Positions 48,382 through 57,166 of a stretch of 64,000 nucleotides of DNA are shown here, in pieces. This stretch comes from Chryseobacterium sp. 7. GTDB taxonomy: Bacteria > Bacteroidota > Bacteroidia > Flavobacteriales > Weeksellaceae. A program made the translations under genes and the position numbers. The stretch lies in assembly GCF_003663845.1 (NCBI RefSeq), contig NZ_RCCA01000003.1, positions 62,001 to 126,000 of the forward strand. Reading direction: 5' to 3'. Position 1 is the first letter of the stretch; every line of letters begins with the position of its first letter. Below the pieces are notes generated by a model. It did not search any database. It worked only from the letters and a program-made list of their open reading frames with translations, and was not told where the DNA came from.

Positions 48382-50049
48382 ATGCATACAAGAATTGTTT
48401 TCAATTTTCTGGCTGTTTTCTTATACTGTCTGTTTTCTGCACAGACGTATGAAATTCAGTACACAAGTTCTTATAATGGAAAACCGGTAACCGATCAACC
48501 CTCTACTATCATTTGGGTTAATGAAAAAGAAAATTTCATTCTCAACAACACGATCAAAGAACAAAAAAGCAGCTACCCTTATGAGATCACCAAAGTAGAA
48601 AAACCTTCTAACACCGTTGTTTCTTATGCTTTTTTAAAACCGGGATCCATTATTTCCGCATCAGATGCAGAGTCTGTGGGAAAACAGGATTTTGAACTCA
48701 CTAATGAAACCAAAAAAATCTTAGGATATAACTGTAAAAAAGCAGTTACAAAAGTCAATTCAAATACAATTGAGGTTTGGTATACGAATGATCTGAAGCT
48801 TAAAGGCGGGCCTTCTGTTTTAGGACAGAATTTAGGATTGGTTCTGGAAGTGGAAAGAAATAAAAACTCCTTAATTACAGCAGGTTCAATCAAAAAAATT
48901 AAAAATACCGGAATTGAAAATATTCTAAAAGGAAATATACAGACAACAGATCAGCTGGGATATAAAGATCTACTTTGGAAAAGCAGATTTACCACTTTGA
49001 CTGTTTTTGACAATGAAACCATCAATTTCTCTGATGCTTCAAAATCTGACGATCAGATTAAAAGATACGCTAACGGAACCATCATCCTAAAAAAAGTAAA
49101 ATTCCCTGCCATCACAGAAGGAGAAAATATTTTCGTTGAACTGAAACAACAGTCCAATGGAGATGCCTATGACAGAACCGGAACCGTGTTTTTCATTCCA
49201 CAGGATAAAGAAAAGTCTTTTTTTGACGGATTGGAAAAAGGAGCAAAAACTCTTCCTGCCTACGAAAATGGAAACGGAAAACAATATTACGGAGTAACGG
49301 TTACCGACACTTACAATCCCGCTATGGAAATGATGAGATTCTTTACCGCTTTTGGCATTCAGAAGTTCAATCATATTCAGCTTAAAGGAAAAAACTGGCA
49401 GACTATAAGCCCCTACAGACAGGATATCACAGAACTGAAACCTGCTCTATCAGGAAAAGAGCTTTGGATAGGAACATTTATTGGCAACTACGATAAAGGA
49501 GGACATAAAGTGAGCCTTGATATTACCATACATAAAAGCGATCAAAATATTTATAAAAACAATATCGCTATTCCTTTATTTAACACCTTAAATATTATGG
49601 AAATGGCAGGACAGGACTACTCTACCATGTTCAATCAGGACAAAGGACTTCTTGTTAGTTTCACTTTAAACAAAGACGTGAAAAATGCACAGCTAAGATA
49701 CACCACAACAGGACATGGCGGCTGGGAAAACGGAGACGAATTTGTTCCGAAGGCCAATTCTATTTCGGTTGACGGAAATCCTGTGTTTTCATTTGTACCA
49801 TGGAGAACAGACTGTGGCTCGTACCGTTTATATAATCCGGCTTCAGGAAACTTCCAGGACGGACTTTCCTCATCAGACCTCAGCAGATCCAACTGGTGCC
49901 CGGGAACGGTTACCAATCCGAACTTTATTCCTTTGGGAGATTTGAAAGCAGGAAAACATACGATTCAGGTAAAAATTCCACAGGGGCCTACCGAAGGCAC
50001 AAGCTTCAGTTCATGGAATGTCTCGGGAACGTTACTGGGAGTTCAATAA
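48382..50049 (+). CDS. Secreted PNGase F-like peptide:N-glycosidase with a GLPGLI-type N-terminal domain
   Basis: 555 residues: signal peptide (about 1-20), an N-terminal beta domain (about 21-170) whose end WYTNDLKLKGGPSVLGQNLGLVLEVE matches the GLPGLI family, then a two-jelly-roll PNGase F region (about 205-555). GDAYDRTGTVFFI aligns with the CDEWDRY block of PNGase F, placing Asp264 at its catalytic Asp60; NGDEFVPKANSI places Glu453 at Glu206. The site of PNGase F Glu118 seems not to be acidic (LWIGTFIGNYDKGG). It would release N-glycans from glycoproteins outside the cell. The two-part build recalls PNGase F-II of Elizabethkingia (long N-terminal domain). Confidence 0.82.
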   Translation: MHTRIVFNFLAVFLYCLFSAQTYEIQYTSSYNGKPVTDQPSTIIWVNEKENFILNNTIKEQKSSYPYEITKVEKPSNTVVSYAFLKPGSIISASDAESVGKQDFELTNETKKILGYNCKKAVTKVNSNTIEVWYTNDLKLKGGPSVLGQNLGLVLEVERNKNSLITAGSIKKIKNTGIENILKGNIQTTDQLGYKDLLWKSRFTTLTVFDNETINFSDASKSDDQIKRYANGTIILKKVKFPAITEGENIFVELKQQSNGDAYDRTGTVFFIPQDKEKSFFDGLEKGAKTLPAYENGNGKQYYGVTVTDTYNPAMEMMRFFTAFGIQKFNHIQLKGKNWQTISPYRQDITELKPALSGKELWIGTFIGNYDKGGHKVSLDITIHKSDQNIYKNNIAIPLFNTLNIMEMAGQDYSTMFNQDKGLLVSFTLNKDVKNAQLRYTTTGHGGWENGDEFVPKANSISVDGNPVFSFVPWRTDCGSYRLYNPASGNFQDGLSSSDLSRSNWCPGTVTNPNFIPLGDLKAGKHTIQVKIPQGPTEGTSFSSWNVSGTLLGVQ

Positions 50050-50370
50050 AAACAAAACCTTCTTGCATGAGAATTGCAAGAAGGTAAAAACACAAATGAT
50101 GAAAAAAAATTATTTCGAGCCACAAAGTAAGGGGTAAAATTTATATAATTAATTACCATAGATTAATAAATATGTCATTTTTATTTCGTATAGAAGTTTT
50201 TCTATTTTCAGCTCAACGAAAAAAATTAATCAAACACCTGCTAATTTCAACAAATAGTTAAAATTTTTAACTTTAAAATATTAATTGATTAAAATTTTTC
50301 GTATTTAAATATTTTTTATTGTCATTTATAAACATCACCCATACATTTGTTCCATAAATAATAAGAAATC
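50050..50370 (+). other. 321-bp intergenic region between PNGase-like gene and asnB
   Basis: A perfect dyad ACCTTCTTGC/GCAAGAAGGT (50057-50085) lies after the first stop codon; it lacks a T-run, so it is a weak terminator at best. The rest is very AT-rich up to the asnB promoter. No gene seen. Confidence 0.55.
50319..50349 (+). promoter_or_regulatory. Promoter of asnB
   Basis: TTG (50319-50321), a 20-bp spacer and TACATTTG (50342-50349), 21 bases before the ATG. Confidence 0.65.
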
Positions 50371-52038
50371 ATGTGTGGAATTGTATGTTTATTTGACGCC
50401 AAACAAAAAACTGAAGTATTAAGACCTCAGGTATTGGAAATGTCAAAAAGGATCCGTCATAGAGGACCGGACTGGAGTGGAGTTTTTCAGGACGAGAAAG
50501 TAATTTTTTCTCATGAAAGACTTGCCATTGTAGATCCTACCTCCGGAAAACAACCTTTATTTACAAAAGACGGAAAAGTAGTATTAGCTGTAAACGGTGA
50601 AATCTATAACCATAGAGAACTCAAAGAAGAATTTCCGGATTATGAGTTTCAGACTCAGTCGGACTGTGAAGTGATCCTTGCACTTTACAGAAAATACGGA
50701 AAAGATTTCGTAGAGAAATTAAACGGAATTTTCGCATTCGCATTATATGATACTGAAAATGACATTTACCTTATCGCCCGTGATCACATGGGAATCTGTC
50801 CACTTTATCAGGGCTGGGATAAAAACGGAAACTACTATGTTGCTTCAGAATTAAAAGCTTTTGAAGGCATCTGTAAAAAAATAGATACCTTCTTGCCAGG
50901 ACATCTGATGTACAGCCCGGACGGAGCTGAACTTCAGCAATGGTATACAAGAGACTGGGATAGCTTTGATCATATAAAAGAAAATACAACAGACATCTCA
51001 AAACTCAGAAAAGGTCTTGAAGACGCTGTTCACAGACAGCTGATGAGTGATGTTCCTTATGGAGTACTTCTTTCCGGAGGTTTAGACTCATCTGTTATTT
51101 CAGCAATTACTGCAAAATTTGCCCGCCAGAGAGTTGAAAGTGGTGATACACAGGAAGCATGGTATCCAAGGCTTCACAGCTTTGCAGTAGGATTGGTTGG
51201 TTCTCCCGATCTGGCCGCCGCTCAAAAAGCTGCAGAACACATCGGATCTGTTCACCATGAAGTTAATTTTACCGTTCAGGAAGGACTGGATGCAATACGT
51301 GATGTCATTTATCACCTTGAAACTTATGATGTAACGACTATCAGAGCATCTACCCCAATGTATCTTTTAGCAAGAGTCATCAAATCTATGGGGATTAAAA
51401 TGGTTCTTTCAGGAGAAGGTTCTGATGAATTGTTCGGAGGATATTTATATTTCCACAAAGCTCCTAACGCAAAAGAATTCCATGATGAAACCGTAAGAAA
51501 ACTGGGTAAACTTCACTTGTATGACTGCTTAAGAGCCAACAAAGCACTGATGAGCTGGGGTATTGAAGGCAGAGTACCTTTCCTTGACAAGGAATTCATG
51601 GATATCGCAATGACCATTAACCCACAAGATAAAATGATCAACGCTGCTGAAGGAAAGATTGAGAAATGGGTATTGAGAAAAGCTTTTGAAGATTTACTTC
51701 CGGATTCTATTGTCTGGAGACAGAAAGAACAGTTCTCAGATGGTGTAGGATATTCATGGATTGACACTTTAAAAGCAGTTGCTGAGAAAGAAGTCACAGG
51801 TGAAATGATGACAAACGCAAAATTCAGATTCCCGCTAAACACACCGCAAAACAAAGAGGAATACCGATACAGAACTATTTTTGAAGAACATTTCCCAAGC
51901 GAAACCGCTGCAGCTACCGTTCCTTCGGTTCCATCTGTAGCCTGCTCCACTCCTATTGCTTTAGAATGGGATGAAGCGTTCAAAAAAATGAATGATCCAA
52001 GCGGAAGAGCTGTGAAGGTGCATGAAACTTCGTATTAG
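50371..52038 (+). CDS. asnB: Asparagine synthase B, glutamine-hydrolysing
   Basis: 555 residues (E. coli AsnB has 554). It makes asparagine from aspartate, ATP and glutamine. The mature N-terminal nucleophile Cys2 follows Met1 (MCGIVCLFDA), with RIRHRGPDWSG and NGEIYNHRELKEEF in the glutaminase domain; the synthase domain has GVLLSGGLDSSVISA (PP-loop) and SGEGSDELFGGYLYF. Monocistronic with its own promoter. Confidence 0.96.
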   Translation: MCGIVCLFDAKQKTEVLRPQVLEMSKRIRHRGPDWSGVFQDEKVIFSHERLAIVDPTSGKQPLFTKDGKVVLAVNGEIYNHRELKEEFPDYEFQTQSDCEVILALYRKYGKDFVEKLNGIFAFALYDTENDIYLIARDHMGICPLYQGWDKNGNYYVASELKAFEGICKKIDTFLPGHLMYSPDGAELQQWYTRDWDSFDHIKENTTDISKLRKGLEDAVHRQLMSDVPYGVLLSGGLDSSVISAITAKFARQRVESGDTQEAWYPRLHSFAVGLVGSPDLAAAQKAAEHIGSVHHEVNFTVQEGLDAIRDVIYHLETYDVTTIRASTPMYLLARVIKSMGIKMVLSGEGSDELFGGYLYFHKAPNAKEFHDETVRKLGKLHLYDCLRANKALMSWGIEGRVPFLDKEFMDIAMTINPQDKMINAAEGKIEKWVLRKAFEDLLPDSIVWRQKEQFSDGVGYSWIDTLKAVAEKEVTGEMMTNAKFRFPLNTPQNKEEYRYRTIFEEHFPSETAAATVPSVPSVACSTPIALEWDEAFKKMNDPSGRAVKVHETSY

Positions 52039-52139
52039 AGAGGTATGTTGATGAATAGTCAATCATCAATCCTCTGTGCTTGTGAATTTGTTGCGTGATT
52101 CGGGGTTTCGAGATTATGAGTTTAATATTCACTTGCAAA

Positions 52140-52161
52140 GCAAAAATTCACTATTGACCAT
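52140..52161 (+). repeat. Dispersed GCAAAA...ACTATTGACCAT repeat, copy C
   Basis: GCAAAAATTCACTATTGACC lies here, differing by one base from 36846-36867. A second, decayed unit (CACTTGTAAAGCAAGATTCG) follows immediately. Confidence 0.65.
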
Positions 52162-52239
52162 TCACTTGTAAAGCAAGATTCGTTATTGACATGTATATTT
52201 TTCTCATTCAAACATTTAACTCCCTCAGTTATAATTTAT

Positions 52240-52267
52240 CAATCCTGTAGCAATACAGGATTTTTTC
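52240..52267 (+). terminator. Terminator upstream of the 52368 gene
   Basis: AATCCTGTA pairs with TACAGGATT around GCAA, followed by TTTT. It lies 200 bp after asnB, so asnB may have a long 3' end. Confidence 0.85.
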
Positions 52268-52332
52268 TTGAATTAACGATAATAATATAGCATAATTTAA
52301 CTCACAATCCAAAATAATATCTAATAAATAAT

Positions 52333-52340
52333 TATATTTG
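52333..52340 (+). promoter_or_regulatory. -7 element of the 52368 gene
   Basis: TATATTTG. It includes the TTG at 52338 that would open a longer frame, so the ATG at 52368 is the better start. Confidence 0.6.
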
Positions 52341-52367
52341 GAAAACGAAAATATCAATTATAAAAAA

Positions 52368-53180
52368 ATGAGAAGAAACCTTACTGTTTTATTTGTCTTA
52401 TTATCCATAAGTTTTGCTTTTGGACAGGGAAAATACGGCAAATATCTGAATTCAAAAAAGCTTGCTTTGGCTTATAAGAGTGTGAAAGATGCAGATAAAG
52501 ATGACTACTATCAACAATTCTACTGGCTTGTAAAAGCAGAGCAGCTGAAAACGTATCCTCACCTTAAGGATATAAAACCTATCGTTTTATATGAGTTTGT
52601 AAAATATGTAAATCCTCAGAATCCAACGAAAAAACTTGATGCAAGAGGTAAAGAATTGAGAGCAACTGCAGAATTATCTTTGAATCAATATTTTAAAAAT
52701 AAGAATTTCGAAAACAATTCTGTTTTGATGTATAACCTTGAAACGTATGTAGATCCTTCTAAAGGACAATTCTACACAAAAGTAGACCCTGAAAAGATTA
52801 AAGAACTGGTTCCGAAAGAACTGTTTGCTTTCAACTCATTCAACAGAAATATAGGAGAAGAAAAAACGTATTATCTTTGGGTAGATAAGAAAAAAGATGA
52901 TCTGAACATTGTAGATATCATTCCTAGCGAAAAAGATGACAAAGCTTTCTATACAAGACTGAAACAATATCTTCCAAGCTACAAGTTTTCGAAATATGTA
53001 CCTTCTGTAAAAAAAGGAAACAAATCTGATAAAACAGACATCGAATACTACTACATCATGCCGTTTGAACAGAATACCGATAACATCGAATACAAAACAA
53101 AGGATTTCAAAACATTCACTTTAAGCCAGTACAGAAAAGCCGGTGACGAATGGAAGGGAGTAGAAAAACCTAGAAAATAA
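52368..53180 (+). CDS. Secreted protein of unknown function
   Basis: 270 residues from ATG 52368 with a clear signal peptide (MRRNLTVLFVLLSISFAFGQ). The mature part is Lys/Tyr-rich and highly polar (KYGKYLNSKKLALAYKSVKDADKDDYYQQFYWLVKAEQLK), contains no cysteine and has regular aromatic spacing but no motif I recognise. Single gene with promoter and terminator. A periplasmic or outer-membrane-associated role is all that can be inferred. Confidence 0.7.
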   Translation: MRRNLTVLFVLLSISFAFGQGKYGKYLNSKKLALAYKSVKDADKDDYYQQFYWLVKAEQLKTYPHLKDIKPIVLYEFVKYVNPQNPTKKLDARGKELRATAELSLNQYFKNKNFENNSVLMYNLETYVDPSKGQFYTKVDPEKIKELVPKELFAFNSFNRNIGEEKTYYLWVDKKKDDLNIVDIIPSEKDDKAFYTRLKQYLPSYKFSKYVPSVKKGNKSDKTDIEYYYIMPFEQNTDNIEYKTKDFKTFTLSQYRKAGDEWKGVEKPRK

Positions 53181-53183
53181 ATC

Positions 53184-53217
53184 AAAAAGTCCTGTGAAAT
53201 CTCGCAGGACTTTTTTA
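53184..53217 (+). terminator. Terminator of the 52368 gene
   Basis: AAAAAGTCCTG pairs with CAGGACTTTTT around TGAAATCTCG, with a T-tail. A small CCTGCTT/AAGCAGG hairpin (53250-53268) follows in the leader of the next gene. Confidence 0.88.
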
Positions 53218-53322
53218 ATTTTATATGGATTTCTTTATCTAAGGATCAACCTGCTTAAAGCAAGCAGGCTATTCATATAAAAATAAGTCTGGAAGTTTTC
53301 GTACTCTCCAGCCTAAAACCAA

Positions 53323-54726
53323 ATGACAGAAGCAAACACACAACAGACATCCATTAAGAAAATACTTCCCCTGATTCTGGCTACCGCTATTTTTATGCAG
53401 ATGCTGGATTCTACCATTCTGAATACTTCCCTGCCCTCCATTGCAAAAGACCTGAAAGAATCTCCGCTTAATATGCAGAATGCTATCATCAGTTATGTTC
53501 TCACATTAGCGGTTTTCATGCCTGCAAGCGGTTTTTTGGCAGATCGTTTTGGAACAAAAAAGGTATTTATATTTTCGTTAGTACTATTCAGTTTAGGCTC
53601 GTTGTTTTGCTCCATGTCTCAAAATCTTACACATTTGGTTATTTCAAGGGTAATTCAGGGTGTTGGAGGAAGTTTAATGACTCCTGTTGGAAAACTGGCC
53701 TTAATCAAAACATTTGATAAAAATGAACTGCTCAAAGCCATGAATTTCGCTATTATCCCTGCACTTATCGGACCTGTACTGGGACCTTTAGTCGGAGGCT
53801 ATATGGTTGATTATCTTTCGTGGCACTGGATCTTCCTGATTAACATTCCCATTGGTTTCTTAGGAATTATTTTAGGATTAAAATTTATGCCCAATTACAA
53901 ATCCGATGATGTTGATTTTGATTTAAAAGGATTTTTAATTTTCGCAGCAGCTTCTCTCCTTCTTTCTGTTTCCCTGGAACTTTTTGGAGATATGCAGAAT
54001 ATCACTCCGGTTCTTGTCGTGTTTATCCTTGGTTTCTTATTCCTTTATTATTACTACAAACATGCTAAAAAAGGGGGACATCCTATTTTTCCTCTAAACT
54101 TGTTTCAGGTAAGAACTTTCAGAGTTGGTATTGTAGGAAATCTAGCCACAAGATTGGGAATCAGCTCTGTTCCGTTACTGCTTCCGCTGATGATTCAGAT
54201 TGCTTATAAACAGTCAGCCGTAACTTCGGGCTGGATTATTGCTCCAATGGCTTTAACCGCTATCTTCGGAAAATCATCAGTTATTAAAATTTTAGATAAA
54301 TACGGCTATCGCCAGACTTTGATGGTGAATACATTCATTATCGGAACACTCATCTGTCTTCTTGCCATCCCTGATATACATACTTCTTTATATTGGTTTG
54401 TTCCCATTATTGCAGTATTAGGTTTTTTCAACTCTATACAGTTCACCTCTATGAACACTATTTCTATCGCTGACTTGAGAAATTTCCAGACCAGCAGCGG
54501 TAACTCTTTAATTTCGGTGAATCAACAGCTCGCCATCGGTTTCGGAATTGCATTCGGATTGATTGTTTTAAAATTATTTGAAAACACAGATCTTATTAAT
54601 GGAGAAATTCACAATGCATTCCGGTATACCTTCCTTACCGTAGGAATTTTAACGATTTTATCAGGATTTGTTTTCAGAAGACTGCATATCTCAGATGGAA
54701 AGAATATGAAATCAAAAGAAGATTAA
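53323..54726 (+). CDS. MFS drug:H+ antiporter, DHA2 (14-TMS) family
   Basis: 467 residues with about 14 membrane segments. MQMLDSTILNTSLPSIAKDL is DHA2 motif D1 (DSTILNxxLP), GFLADRFGTKKVF motif A, and SRVIQGVGGSLMTPVG and PALIGPVLGPLVGGYMVDYLSWHWIFLINIP motifs B and C of exporters. It probably expels drugs or toxic organics by proton antiport; EmrB/MdtD-like. No membrane-fusion or TolC-like gene accompanies it. Confidence 0.9.
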   Translation: MTEANTQQTSIKKILPLILATAIFMQMLDSTILNTSLPSIAKDLKESPLNMQNAIISYVLTLAVFMPASGFLADRFGTKKVFIFSLVLFSLGSLFCSMSQNLTHLVISRVIQGVGGSLMTPVGKLALIKTFDKNELLKAMNFAIIPALIGPVLGPLVGGYMVDYLSWHWIFLINIPIGFLGIILGLKFMPNYKSDDVDFDLKGFLIFAAASLLLSVSLELFGDMQNITPVLVVFILGFLFLYYYYKHAKKGGHPIFPLNLFQVRTFRVGIVGNLATRLGISSVPLLLPLMIQIAYKQSAVTSGWIIAPMALTAIFGKSSVIKILDKYGYRQTLMVNTFIIGTLICLLAIPDIHTSLYWFVPIIAVLGFFNSIQFTSMNTISIADLRNFQTSSGNSLISVNQQLAIGFGIAFGLIVLKLFENTDLINGEIHNAFRYTFLTVGILTILSGFVFRRLHISDGKNMKSKED

Positions 54727-54831
54727 GCAAATCAAATCATAATTTCACTTTCTCATCTCCTCTGTATTTAACAGTTGCTACGAACTTAACACAGATCAAT
54801 GCTTTTCGCATAGAACAATGGTAATTTTGTT

Positions 54832-54839
54832 TACATAAA
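54832..54839 (+). promoter_or_regulatory. -7 element ahead of the first pirin gene
   Basis: TAATTTTG, 11 bases before the ATG at 54851, implying a very short untranslated leader. Confidence 0.45.
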
Positions 54840-54850
54840 TCAACAATGTG

Positions 54851-55726
54851 ATGGCAACTAAAAAAATAGAAATCGTAGTATCTCCAAAACCTGCGCACTT
54901 TGTAGGCGACGGATTCAGGGTTCACAATTTCATTCCGGGAGTACCCGGATTGGATATGAAAAGAATGGACCCGTTCATTATGCTTGATTACAATTCAAAA
55001 TTTCATTTCAATGGATCAGATACTCCAAGAGGTGTCGGAGTACATCCGCACAGAGGTTTTGAAACCGTAACCATAGCTTATAGCGGAAAAGTAGAGCATC
55101 ATGACAGTGCTGGTGGTGGTGGCGTTATTGGAGAGGGAGATGTACAGTGGATGACCGCCGCAAAAGGTGTTCTTCATAAAGAATATCATGAAACCGAATG
55201 GGCAAAAGAAGGAGGCATCTTTCAGATGGTTCAGCTTTGGGTGAACCTTCCTGCAAAAGATAAAATGAGCTGCCCAAAATACCAGGCTATTGAAAACTCT
55301 AAAATGGAAAGAGTTGATCTGGGTGAAAATGGTTCTGTAGAAGTGATTGCCGGAGAATACAATGGTCATAAAGGACCCGCCAGTACTTTCACGCCGGTTC
55401 ATATGATGAATGCAAAACTTAAGGCAGGGGGAAAAGCAGAATTTAATTTCCCGGCTCATTTCAATACTGCAGCTTTAGTGATTGAAGGGAATGTGATTAT
55501 TAATGGAGAAGAAACTGTTAAAGCAGATCATTTTGCTTTATTTAAAAATGAAGGGGAAACGTTCACTATAGAAGCAAAAGAAGATGCTGTTGTTTTAATC
55601 ATCAGTGGAGAACCTATTAACGAACCTATTTATCCTCATGGGCCTTTCGTAATGAATTCAAGAGAAGAAATTATGCAGGCTTTCGAAGATTTTAATACCG
55701 GAAAATTCGGATACCTGGAAGATTAA
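54851..55726 (+). CDS. Pirin family protein (1)
   Basis: 291 residues from ATG 54851 (MATKKIEIVVSPKP); a GTG one codon earlier is also in frame. The N-terminal cupin contains GVGVHPHRGFETVTIAYSGKVEHHDSAG with His pair and DVQWMTAAKGVLHKEYHE, the iron site of pirins. Some pirins are quercetin dioxygenases, others redox sensors. A second pirin lies at 56250, with sequence sufficiently different to be an old duplication. First of a run of redox-related genes on this strand. Confidence 0.92.
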   Translation: MATKKIEIVVSPKPAHFVGDGFRVHNFIPGVPGLDMKRMDPFIMLDYNSKFHFNGSDTPRGVGVHPHRGFETVTIAYSGKVEHHDSAGGGGVIGEGDVQWMTAAKGVLHKEYHETEWAKEGGIFQMVQLWVNLPAKDKMSCPKYQAIENSKMERVDLGENGSVEVIAGEYNGHKGPASTFTPVHMMNAKLKAGGKAEFNFPAHFNTAALVIEGNVIINGEETVKADHFALFKNEGETFTIEAKEDAVVLIISGEPINEPIYPHGPFVMNSREEIMQAFEDFNTGKFGYLED

Positions 55727-55786
55727 AAGAATTAAATTTATCTTAATCTTCAATTATTCCTTTTTTTATTAACTTTATATAATGGC

Positions 55787-55819
55787 AAACCTTATAGGTT
55801 TTAAAAACCTATAAGGTTT
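55787..55819. repeat. 33-bp perfect palindrome, copy 2
   Basis: Same 16-bp arms as 18515-18547 around a central A instead of G. Lies between the first pirin and the acetyltransferase gene, where it could act as a hairpin in the transcript. Confidence 0.85.
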
Positions 55820-55880
55820 AATTATCTTAATGATTAATTTCCTATTTTACAGGAAGCCATACACCCTTAGTACAAATATT

Positions 55881-56192
55881 ATGAAACCAGAATTTGAAAA
55901 TACACCTCTTGTAAAAGCAGAAAAAAGATTCGAAATAGAGTTCAACGGACATTATGCATTTATAGACTACCGTGAAACCACACATCAGATTTCTTTAATC
56001 CATACGGAAGCAGAGCCGGAACTGGCCGGAACAGGTGCAGCAGCTGCCGTAGTAGAGAAAACACTTAATTATATTGAAGAAAGTGGAAAAAAACTTCTTC
56101 CATTCTGTCCTTATGTTTTCGCTTTTATCAGGAAAAATCCTGAATGGAAACGCATTGTGGATGAGAGATTTGAAGGATACGACAAGCTTTAA
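55881..56192 (+). CDS. YjdJ-type GNAT acetyltransferase (1)
   Basis: 103 residues from ATG 55881 (MKPEFENTPLVKAEKRF); the frame extends 17 codons up but those are AT-rich leader. Short YjdJ-like GNAT fold: RFEIEFNGHYAFIDYRETTHQISLIHTEAEPELAGTGAAAAVVEKTLNYIEESGKKLLPFCPYVFAFIRKNP, with the usual acetyl-CoA P-loop (GTGAA) and CPYV. Target unknown. A paralogue is at 58893. Confidence 0.85.
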   Translation: MKPEFENTPLVKAEKRFEIEFNGHYAFIDYRETTHQISLIHTEAEPELAGTGAAAAVVEKTLNYIEESGKKLLPFCPYVFAFIRKNPEWKRIVDERFEGYDKL

Positions 56193-56249
56193 ACCTCATC
56201 AGCAATTATCAATTTATTTAAATAACATCTTAAAAAGTATCACATCACC

Positions 56250-57149
56250 ATGTCAAATATTGGACTTATTATAGAAGAAAAATCAGCAGATATCGGAAAT
56301 TTTCTGGTAGGAAGACTTCTTCCTTTCCGTGAGAAAAGAGCGGTTGGCCCTTTTGTGTTTATTGACCATATGGGACCTTCAGAATTAAAAGATTATCAGA
56401 ATCTTGATGTTCCGCCCCATCCGCATATTGGTTTATCTACGTTAACATATCTGTTGGAAGGTTCTATTTTCCACAGAGACAGCCTTGGAAGCGCTATAGA
56501 AATTAAACCGGGCGCTGTCAACTGGATGACTGCCGGAAAAGGGGTTGTACATTCAGAAAGAACACCTGAATATTTAAGACACAGTGATAAAAGACTTCAC
56601 GGATTCCAGATCTGGGTAGGTCTTCCAAAGCATCTTGAACAGTCTGAGCCTACTTTTCACCATATTGAAGCAGATGAGATTCCGGTTTGGGAAGAAGATG
56701 GTATTCAGTATAAATTAATTGCTGGAGAAGCATTTGGAAGAACATCTGCAGTTCCGGTACACAGCAAGTTATTTTTCATTGAGATCAAAACAAAAGAAGC
56801 TAAGAAAATAAGCATCGGGAAAGATCTTTATGGAGAAGCAGCCATGTATGTTCTGGATGGAACGGTGACCACAGAAGGAAATTCTTATGGTTCAAAACAG
56901 TTGATGATTGCTAAAGACACTAAGCTTTGCGAATTCGAGATGAGTGAAAACGGAACGGTTTATCTTTTCGGTGGCGAGCCATTCGATGAGGAACGTTTTA
57001 TCTTCTGGAATTTCGTAAATTCTGATAAGGAATTAATTGACCAGGCAAAAGTAAACTGGAATGACCAGAATCACGAAGCATTTCCTTTGGTTCCGGGCGA
57101 TGAAAACGAATATGTCCCGCTTCCTAAAGCTATTTTAAACAGAAAATAA
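56250..57149 (+). CDS. Pirin family protein (2)
   Basis: 299 residues. PVGPFVFIDHMGPSELK, PPHPHIGLSTLTYLLEGSIFHRDSLG and AVNWMTAGKGVVHSER are the pirin metal-binding blocks with PHPHIG in place of the HPHRGFET of the first pirin. Closer to the YhhW/quercetinase-like group. Follows a GNAT gene by 57 bp and precedes an FMN reductase gene by 17 bp. Substrate and role unknown. Confidence 0.92.
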   Translation: MSNIGLIIEEKSADIGNFLVGRLLPFREKRAVGPFVFIDHMGPSELKDYQNLDVPPHPHIGLSTLTYLLEGSIFHRDSLGSAIEIKPGAVNWMTAGKGVVHSERTPEYLRHSDKRLHGFQIWVGLPKHLEQSEPTFHHIEADEIPVWEEDGIQYKLIAGEAFGRTSAVPVHSKLFFIEIKTKEAKKISIGKDLYGEAAMYVLDGTVTTEGNSYGSKQLMIAKDTKLCEFEMSENGTVYLFGGEPFDEERFIFWNFVNSDKELIDQAKVNWNDQNHEAFPLVPGDENEYVPLPKAILNRK

Positions 57150-57166
57150 TTTCAGCTCAGATTAAC

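Larger units (their letters stand above)
52039..52367 (+). other. Intergenic region with dispersed repeat and asnB terminator
   Basis: Contains the AGTCAATCATC...CACTTGCAAAGC-type repeat (about 52055-52193), the terminator at 52240-52267 and the promoter of the next gene at 52333-52340. No coding sequence seen. Confidence 0.6.

Noticed and set aside
53250..53268. CCTGCTT/AAGCAGG hairpin as a terminator
   Set aside because: No T-run; the stronger terminator 53184-53217 lies just upstream.
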